A DNA stretch of 64,000 nt from Hydractinia symbiolongicarpus. Taxonomy: Eukaryota > Cnidaria > Hydrozoa > Anthoathecata > Hydractiniidae. The position numbers were made by a program, and so were the translations under genes. Of the stretch, positions 59,001-64,000 are shown in pieces. The DNA lies in NCBI RefSeq assembly GCF_029227915.1, contig NC_079883.1, positions 16,308,001 through 16,372,000 on the forward strand, read 5' to 3'. Below the pieces are notes generated by a model. That model saw only the letters and a list, made by a program, of their open reading frames with translations. It was not told the origin of the DNA and made no database searches. Every line of letters starts with the position of its first letter. The stretch's first letter is position 1.

Positions 59001-62000
59001 GTCGCTATATAAAAAAGAAGTTGGTCCACAGCAAGCGTCGTATGGATACCCTGAAGTTATATAGGTGATATTGTTGGAGAAATTTGGGAGGACGCCTATG
59101 TAGTAAACTTGGAAGAATTTTGTGATGCCATAAGTATCCTAAGTTAATGTAATTATGTATATATTATGTACAAAATAAATATAAAAAATAAATAAACTTA
59201 TTTTTCATTGGGGTGAAAACTTTAAGGCTTGTATTGAACCCCCATAAAATTTTGAAAGGCGTCAATTTTGGCAATAGTCAATCATCCCCTCCCGCTAATT
59301 CCTTTTCCATCTTCAAGTTTTTTGCCCTTTAATTTTTGATAAGTTTTCTCAGGTTGGTTCCCATTCGTTTTGTGTCTTGATTGACACATTGGAGAGTAGG
59401 AGGGACACACCAAATTGAAAACATTCATTGGTATAATAACACATAGTCAGTATGATACCAAATATGTTTTATAAAGAGATCACAAACATTGTTTTTTTAT
59501 AAATAAACATACTTCCAGATATAATTTAAGATTCTTTTTTATACCCATAACCAAAGAAAATTTTTTTTTATAAAAAAAACATTTTTTCCCTCACAGTAAC
59601 CTTAATTAAGATTTTTAAGAATGCCCTGTGTATAAGGCCGTCAAACTTTCCGCATGCTTTAACATTTTATCATACATTCTTATCACTCCAGACAAAAGCT
59701 TCTTTTCAAAAATACCTAATAATATGTGTATGCAATTTGTATCCTCTGCACGCAAGAGCTTATTTTGAAAGAATATGCAGAAAGAACCCAAATCTGAATG
59801 TGAGTTTTGCTTTTGTGGGAGCGCAAGCAGAAAATGAAATAAAAAACTTTATATTTTTTTCAAAAAATAAAAACTGATGTTAATACAACATATTCCAGAT
59901 AAACACAATAAATTATACGACACACAAATTCTAAGCTACAATTCTTAAATACATAGCGAAATACACATAATAAAAATTGGTTTGTGTGTTTGTTCGCTGA
60001 AAAGAAAAATTAAACATTTTCATCATCATCATCATCATCATTCTCGGCTTAATGTCCGTTTTCCATGCTAACATGGGTTGGACGGGGTATATTAATGACC
60101 CATTTCAAACCTGATCTAGACTGTGTTAGATCTAAACTCAACTTCCTTTGTATCAAGTCTGTCCTTATAACCTCCTGCCAAGTCTTTCTCGGTCTGCCTC
60201 TGGGCTTTGCCCCAGGAACTATCAAGTCTGTACGCTTTCTTACCCAATTATCCCCCTCCATTCTTTCCAAGTGCCCCAGCCAATTCAATATTCTTATCTG
60301 GATAACATCTTTAATTCTACCGATACTTAGCCTGCTTCTTAGCTCATCTGAACTCTTTCTGTCTCTCAGACTGGCGTTACACATCCACCTAACAATTCTC
60401 ATATCATTCCTTTCTAAACGGTCAAGATCTTCCTGCTTCACTGCCCATGTCTCACTACCGTACAACATATCACTTCTTAAACAGGCCTCATACAACCTAC
60501 CTTTTACCTCAATTGCAAGTAACACTTCTTCCAACACCCCCTTCACTGCCTAACATATCACCTAAGTAACAGAAGTTCTCAACTATCTCTAACGAGCCAC
60601 TTGTACATCATTGAAGCTGGAAATACTTCATTCTCTATAATCTCACCTTTGCAACGCTTGCATACAAACGTGATGTCAGCTCTTAAACTTCCACCAATAC
60701 TACTGCACTTCTTATGTACCCAATGCTTGCAAGTCTGACAAAAAATTGTGTTACAACCAACCCCTTTCCTGCAAACTCCACAAGGCCACTTTCCAACTAC
60801 AAGGCCACACTTGGCTGCAATGCTACTAATCATGACTTTACACTTTGCTGTGTTCACCCTTAGCCCTTTCTCTTCTAGTCCTTTCTTCCACTTCTCAAAC
60901 TTTTAAGCTAATTCTTCCATCAACTCTGCTATGAGAACCAAATCATCTATACAATAACTCCCATGGACAACCTTTTCTGAACTCCATCGACAGTGCTAGA
61001 ACAAACAAAAAAGGACTAAGTACAGAACCCTGATGTACACCAACATTTACACTAAATTCATCACTTAGTGAATCGTTAATCCTGACACAACTTCTAGCAT
61101 TGCTGTACATAGACTGTACCATCGTAACTAGCCACTCATCCACACCTAATTGTCTCATAGCCCACCAAATAACTTTACGTGGCACTCTATCAAGAGCTTT
61201 CTCTAAAACTACAAAGGCAAAATAGAGATTCTTTCTCTTTCCTAAATACTTTTCCTGAAGCTGTCTGAGTAAAAATATTGCATCTGTAGTGCCACGCCCT
61301 GGAACAAAACCAAATTGCATCTTATCTATATCAATTCTTTCTCTAAGTAACTTATCAATCACTCTTTTAATAACTTTCATTATTTGATCAATCAACTTCA
61401 AACCTCTATAGTTATCTCTTTCTAATGCATCACCCTTGCCCTTGAAACAATTCATTATTACACTCGACTGCCACTCACTCGGAATAGCACCATCCTTTAT
61501 AATCTGATTAGCAAGACTTGTAATAAGCTCAACTCCAATATATCCAGATGCTTTTACCATCTCTGCAACAATACCTGATACTCCTGCAGCCTTGCCAATC
61601 TTCAATTTCCTAATAGACTCCACTACCCAATCTGCCTTGATCTGCACAGTTGGCCCTTCTACAACATCATCATTAGACAAATTATCCTCATCCCAATCAA
61701 ACTCAGTGTTAAGCAACCTCTGATAATAATTCTTCCAAGCTACCCTTTTCTCCTCCTCTGTGCTAGCCAAAACACCTTCATCATTACGTATACACTTCTC
61801 ACCTACAACATCTTGATTAGTCTTTTTCATTTGCTTTTCTATCTTGAATACCTCATTGCGCTGGTCTTCCCTTCTTAACACATCTGTAAATCTGCTTCTG
61901 ATTTTGCCTTATACACTGCTGTACGAGCACGACGCTTAGCTTCTAAGTAAATATTTTTATATTTATTTCAAAAAATCTCTAAATCCTGGCTAGCTACGAG

Positions 62001-63797
62001 GAAATCTACAAACAGAAAGAAATATTACCACATTGTGACATAAGAACATAGCACCCTTCCACGTCATCATAAAATTGTTAGTTTTAAATTTTTTTTTTCG
62101 CTTTACTTCATTTTTGCTTGAAAAATTTTAGCAACAACAATTTCTTTCTTAATCTTAACTAAGCGCCATGCTTCAATAAAAACAGCTAAAGATAAATGTC
62201 TTCTTCATTAACTTTATGTCAGGAAAGCACAACAATATGAGCTTCCGTTTATGCGAGAAAATAGTAGAGAATTTTTAATCCAGTGAAATGGCCGATAGCA
62301 ATGATTTCAATCCAGTGTGATAAAACTTTTCTGAAGACCGCCGCGACGAAAGAGTAAACCAACATATCACACTATCTCGTTTGATTTAATAAAAGGGATA
62401 TTTCATGTTATTTTGTAAATGCATAAAAAAATTTTGATACACACAACTGACCAATAAATTACTATTATGGTCCAGTGGATTTTTCCACGGGTTAACGACT
62501 AGTCTATATAATAATACGCCAGTTTCGTGTCTCTGTGACAGGCAAAGTGGATGTGTTTTTTTACTAAAGAAACAGCCGCGGTTACATGTCACTTTTGCTA
62601 AACTTTTATTTTTATTCTGTCTTTTGTGTGCTTTTTCATATTGATTTAAAATTTTTGTTTCAAAAAAGTCATGGTTAATGTATTTTATTGTTCTCATAAA
62701 AACTTTCGTGCAATTATGTAAACTTTATTACACAAAAGTCACAGGTAATTATTCTTATTATTCCCTTAATATTGGTTTTATCTATTCCTGCTTGAATGGA
62801 ATTAACAACAAAACGTTTTGACGAAAAGAGCAATGAATTTCGCTGTTTGGCTAAAACAAATCATGTGATAAAATAAAGTGATTTCATTAGTTAGGAATTT
62901 TATTGCATGCAAATTTTAATTTACAACAGGATCTTTGTTATAAATTGTTATACGTGTAAAGTCACAGGCAATTAACATTGTTATTATAGTTGTCAATTTC
63001 GTTCAAAAATTTTAATTGTTTGTGTCTTTAAAGTGAAACTGACAACAAATGATTTTGTGATAAGGAACATAGAATAAATTTTATATGTTTATAAGTGGAT
63101 ATCTCCACAGGATTTCGTTTAAAACGTTTCTTTTTCAGCCTTCTTAATAAAATTATCAACAAACCTTTTTGTGATAAGAAGCACAATAAATTTAGGTGGA
63201 TTATTCCACGAGTTTAAATAACTAGTCTATATAATAATATGCTAAGTGTTCCTGTCTGTCTGTCTGTCTGTCTGTAACAAAGTGGATGTGTTGTTTTTTC
63301 TAAAGAAACAGCCGTGGTAACATGTCACTTTTGCTAAACTTTTATTTTATTATCTTTTTCAAATTGATTTAAAAATTTTTGTTTTAAAAAAGTCACGGTT
63401 AATTTATTTTATTGTTCACATAAAAACCTTTGTGTAATGATGCAAACTTTATGACACAAAAGTCACGGGTAATTAATTTTTATTATTCCCTTAAGCACGT
63501 ATCTATTGTCTACTGTTATATGAAAAACATATTGGTTTTATTTATTCCCGCTTGAATGGAATTAACAACAAAACGTTTTGACGAAAAAAACAATGAAATT
63601 TATGGTTAATTTCGCTCACTATTTCGCTGTTTTTTTATTCGATATCTATAGTGGATTTTTCCATGGGACTAAATACTATATATTTAATTCACATAAAGCA
63701 AGCAGAACACCAACCTCCAGGTAGACTTGCTTTGTATAATTGATTCCCTTGTAGTGTTGATTGTAATGCTGAACTGAAAAATCCATCTCCAGGACCA
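41002..63797 (-). CDS. POMT2: Protein O-mannosyltransferase 2, 3' fifteen exons
   Basis: ER membrane enzyme that transfers mannose from dolichol-P-mannose to Ser/Thr, working with POMT1. Exons read 63797-63715, 58142-58033, 57796-57730, 46602-46534, 46469-46409, 46233-46155, 45923-45769, 45561-45473, 45202-45126, 44377-44306, 44141-44091, 43962-43857, 41882-41742, 41331-41217, 41107-41002 (stop 41002-41004). All junctions are GT-AG and phases agree throughout, giving ~459 codons without a stop. The order matches POMT2: [16 protein letters not shown]1 ([20 protein letters not shown], then HKDTNNDW), MIR2 ([30 protein letters not shown]), MIR3 ([19 protein letters not shown]), then RIYLLGNP and TMs with [20 protein letters not shown] and a terminal RWLDTWDI. 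The N-terminal catalytic PMT exons lie beyond 64000. Introns of ~11.1 and ~5.6 kb hold the LINEs. Confidence 0.93.
42039..42775. mobile_element. pogo-like MITE in a POMT2 intron, TA duplication
   Basis: 737 bp between TA at 42037-42038 and 42776-42777. The left end is CTGTTGAACTCACGTAATTC, and the right end read in reverse is CGGTTGAACCAATGTAATTC. Subterminal ATAATTCGAA/TCATGTAATTCGAA motifs recur many times in the left half. No ORF. TA duplication and C(A/T)GTTGAAC ends fit the Tc1/mariner-pogo type. A related partial copy is at 19017-19325. Confidence 0.75.
42776..43856. other. POMT2 intron sequence
   Basis: Rest of the 43857-41882 intron; no further feature seen. Confidence 0.5.
46603..49649. 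other. 5' part in genome order of the large POMT2 intron
   Basis: No exon recognised. At 47328 an ACAGGGGCGGATTTAGA start resembles hAT-type ends, and the inverse (AAATTCGCCCCTG) appears at 57448-57460; the two are 10 kb apart and probably separate copies. Overlapping frames at 47365-47776 lie in this repeat. GCTAGC tracts occur at 48620-48720. Confidence 0.4.
49716..51152 (+). CDS. LINE ORF1: winged-helix-like / coiled coil / SGNH esterase
   Basis: 478 residues from ATG 49716. Residues ~5-66 look like a small winged-helix domain (alternating helices and basic stretch, [15 protein letters not shown]), 68-100 are acidic, ~110-170 form a heptad-like helix ([20 protein letters not shown]), 180-295 are polar, and 298-478 form an SGNH-hydrolase fold. 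Expected active-site blocks: S307 in TDSIPKG (normally GDS), HVGINN (358-363, block III Asn), and DGIH (444-447, Asp-His). The GDS Gly is Thr, so activity is uncertain. ORF1 proteins of this class bind RNA and are required for CR1-type retrotransposition. Open and intact. Confidence 0.85.
   Translation: MEFENIVLNSVKEIHRRKKKADYDSIVTNTKDLHPEIIEQTLKDLCQQNILNKTERNGTESYLFVKQVEEEKENSTDESFSEEKKDVVDDLIEDKSGYLYEEEVKNFGQFIKFKSLTTQVCDLKEFISYKLSKIGDNSSNILIKQLRSEIDFLKEEIKDYKKLVSEILNSNQRDHSVETCKHVEPIKQHNQWNNVIKGPSRFSTNKVNRNEELHQNRFNDLRVEVNDDSNQQSWGDQDCNFTKESQNTHHVDVNNHIRSSNIFKNNVTHRRRPNPVINPFPERDQLATNLEHQNVHHSKKIRIMTDSIPKGIRVKEFNEQIKNGNVRFKIFPGASVENLNYYVQPTLEQEKPDIVVIHVGINNLLSSHLNAASDNKIAEQILDIGKKCVRNGVEKVFISALVTSRRVDSDRINSINKLLREGSDLHGYGYIRHNNIREEHLWKDGIHLRENGKIMLARNFIAFINNFLDQQGYSIGLD
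51265..54204 (+). CDS. LINE ORF2: AP endonuclease and reverse transcriptase, one N-terminal frameshift
   Basis: The frame is open from 51265 to TAG 54202-54204. APE-type endonuclease: LNINSLRNK (51304 on), AETKLD (catalytic Glu), [20 protein letters not shown] (Asp/Asn) and SDHHQMV (Asp-His). Then a linker with [12 protein letters not shown] palm [36 protein letters not shown] and YADD at 53353-53364, followed by a thumb/C-terminal region ending with [10 protein letters not shown]. Just upstream, near 51286, the reading frame changes: the preceding frame (back to the ORF1 stop region) ends at TAG 51296-51298. One missing A in CCAATCC would join the two. No ATG lies at the start of the open frame, so this copy probably cannot make a complete ORF2. 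RT and endonuclease motifs are intact. Confidence 0.85.
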   Translation, partial: LRIKYPSNPLLGYLNINSLRNKIIDAREILTKFSPDYFVFAETKLDESFPNEQFYIDNYEIRTRKDRNKNGGGLIEYVKKGIACRQVNDLGITNNEIICSELTIRNKKWTVISIYRPPHYSNLNNFFEELEIALNKALSKVENIIIMGDINIDCHNSNDSGFETLNNFCDIFSLENLVKNKTCFASPNGTAIDVILTNRPRCFQHTLTCETGLSDHHQMVTTFLKSHLARLASKKIIYRSYKNFNEANFLRDVENANFICNSKDPELNYENLINVFTSIIEKHAPQKQKTLRGNEAPFMTKELKKAIYTRSRFKNKYNKNPTSENKITYKKQRNKCVNLRKKAIKNHFKRVTESGFISKKTFWETVKPLISNKSGISKGDIAIVQNESLVTDKKQLTKLFNEYYINILENSCGMKPNPIKYKNVNDKSKMIEEIVDSFENHPSIIKIKEINDSNNNENFTFQEVDENTISKLFIDLNIKVSTGEDTIPSKLTKLAKRHLVTPLTDAINSSIVSNKFPSKAKRAAVTPLDKGGKDKTKISNYRPVSVLNVFSKFYERVMKEQITAYMESKLSTFLSAYRKCYSTQQVLIRLIEEWKSKLDKNYVVGAILMDLSKAFDCVPHDLLIAKLAAYGFDNKSLQFILSYLTDREQATRINGIYSLFQIILSGVPQGSILGPIIFNIFINDLFLFIEKYKLHNYADDNTISNFSNSIPNLINTLENEAKTALSWLKENKMIANPEKFHSIILTKNKADNLGLKFNIGNKTIESENNVKLLGVTIDNKLNFDRHVSDLCRKASAQLNALFRFRSFLSFQAKYILVQSFIYANFNYCSLIWHFSSSKSLSKVEMIQKRALRFLYNDTVSTYENLLKNSSKSHMNVNRLRSLCIEISKTINNSSPLFMKDIFCLNDNGRTVREQNTNNLVVSRKRTVTFGTNSLSALGPKIWNNLPSHLKRCDNLKVFKSMIKMWDGSKCNCDECKVPL
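54385..54696. other. POMT2 intron between two retroelements
   Basis: AT-rich, no feature. Confidence 0.5.
54697..55073 (-). mobile_element. Short tRNA-like retroelement with 27-bp target duplication
   Basis: The 27-bp direct repeat (starting CAAAAGCCAGCTTGATTAAA) at 54697-54723 and 55047-55073 brackets 323 bp. On the minus strand the body has a ~190-bp head, a 72-nt tRNA-like segment (54857-54786: GGTCCGATAGCTCAGTTGGC at the start, good A-box, weak B-box GGTCTAAATCC, acceptor stem 5 of 7 pairs), and an AT-rich tail. The long exact duplication indicates insertion by target-primed reverse transcription, so this is SINE-like. It is unusual that the tRNA part is not at the 5' end. The head contains CTGATGA ... 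GAAAC, a hammerhead-core-like pair (54979-55002). Confidence 0.75.
55074..57729. other. POMT2 intron, no gene
   Basis: AT-rich. GCTAGCTAGC tracts at 55190-55255, 56170-56185 and 56380-56400. A hAT-like inverted end near 57448-57460. No coding exon found. Confidence 0.45.
58143..60011. other. POMT2 intron, no gene
   Basis: No exon of POMT2 or other gene recognised. The frame at 58828-59064 shows no family match. Confidence 0.45.
60012..61960 (-). mobile_element. 5'-truncated RTE-like LINE
   Basis: On the minus strand it starts abruptly at ~61960 inside the connector between endonuclease and RT. It ends at 60018 after a very short 3'UTR with an (ATGATG)n trinucleotide tail, a hallmark of RTE-type LINEs. 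It inserted in sense with POMT2 in the intron 63715-58142. Target duplication not determined. Confidence 0.85.
60049..61955 (-). pseudogene. Reverse transcriptase remnant of the RTE-like LINE
   Basis: Frames in order on the minus strand: [18 protein letters not shown] (with a stop after DLQMC), [14 protein letters not shown]..., RT blocks [58 protein letters not shown] and [15 protein letters not shown] (61881-60943). Where YADD is expected the sequence is TAT-A-GAT-GAT: two bases are missing and the frame breaks (60935-60945). A TAA at ~60905 follows. Then a Cys/His zinc ribbon (CGVC, CQTC, HWVHKKC, CKRC at 60840-60640) and the C-terminal block [40 protein letters not shown]-like tail (60546-60049). 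The Glu/Asp catalytic core is thus destroyed. Confidence 0.85.
61961..62465. other. POMT2 intron, no feature
   Basis: Nothing recognised. Confidence 0.5.
62466..63660. repeat. Direct repeat of ~720-bp units bounded by hairpin-family ends
   Basis: Blocks AAAGTGGATGTGTT, AACATGTCACTTTTGCTAAA, CTTGAATGGAATTAACAACA and AAAACGTTTTGACGAAAA occur in the same order at 62540-62835 and 63280-63590. Each unit begins after TGGATTTTTCCACGGGTTAA or similar and a CTAGTCTATATAATAATA string, the inverse of the hairpin family at 21789. The second unit has a CTGT microsatellite (63251-63276). It lies in the POMT2 intron. Confidence 0.8.
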
Positions 63798-64000
63798 CTG
63801 AACATAAAAATTTAGAAACATTAACACAACTAGAATCAAACTGACTTCCCAAATCAAAATCACACAAATATTTTCAGCAGTCAAAATAAGGAAAAAAAGA
63901 AAAAATTCAAAATGCTGACATTAACCATTATTGATGATTTTAGTGGTCAGGATACTTTATACAATCAACAAATTCGCAACAAACCTGTACGGAAGGGACT
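63798..64000. other. Upstream POMT2 intron at the window edge
   Basis: No further exon can be supported. CCTTCCGTACAG|GTTTGTTG on the minus strand near 63980-63995 could be a donor, but too little sequence remains to judge. Confidence 0.35.

Noticed and set aside
60065-60553. 162-codon plus-strand frame
   Set aside because: Antisense of the conserved C-terminal block of the RTE-like LINE.

Overview
This is an AT-rich metazoan nuclear segment. The tandem and divergent histone genes, U1 and 5S genes, spliced genes with GT-AG introns and the transposon families point to an invertebrate. A cnidarian is my best guess from the general character of the proteins (class A GPCR, SERINC, POMT2, histone H1); the genus cannot be settled from the sequence alone.

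Layout. (1) 858-1131: one exon of a retinol dehydrogenase 8 / 17-beta-HSD1-type short-chain dehydrogenase. (2) 3.1-9.7 kb: a decayed 'housekeeping RNA plus histone' cluster. It holds divergent H2B and H2A pseudogenes sharing a promoter with two inverted CCAAT boxes, a 5S rRNA gene, a 630-bp block of near-perfect palindromes, a U1 snRNA gene, a tRNA-Arg(ACG) and a histone H1 gene with a frameshifted tail. A complete PIF/Harbinger DNA transposon sits inside the H2B coding sequence, flanked by a 3-bp TTA duplication. (3) 10.1-18.5 kb: a small two-exon gene of unknown function, partly inside a 6.7-kb diverged inverted duplication whose right arm carries an internally deleted copy of the same Harbinger family. 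(4) 19-25.2 kb: a repeat-dense block with palindromes, at least five tandem repeat families and copies of a dispersed element with a CCCGTGG/CCACGGG hairpin. (5) 26.5-27.9 kb: an intact class A GPCR on the minus strand. (6) 28-36.4 kb: mostly non-coding, with two TIR elements, a SWIM-type zinc-finger fragment and an integrase-core fragment.

(7) 36771-39746: an uninterrupted 991-codon gene that appears to be two SERINC (serine incorporator) proteins fused head to tail. This is the most unusual protein in the window. (8) 41002 to beyond 63797, minus strand: the 3' part of protein O-mannosyltransferase 2 (POMT2). Fifteen exons can be joined with a consistent reading phase and no stop. Its introns, two of them about 11.1 and 5.6 kb, host a nearly complete CR1/L2-like LINE with an SGNH-esterase ORF1, a 27-bp-TSD tRNA-like short retroelement, a pogo-like MITE, a 5'-truncated RTE-like LINE and hairpin-repeat copies.

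The genes do not form one pathway. POMT2, the SERINC fusion and the GPCR look functional. The histones, Harbinger genes and RTE LINE are broken. Most of the remaining sequence is repeats or AT-rich spacer without recognisable coding signal.
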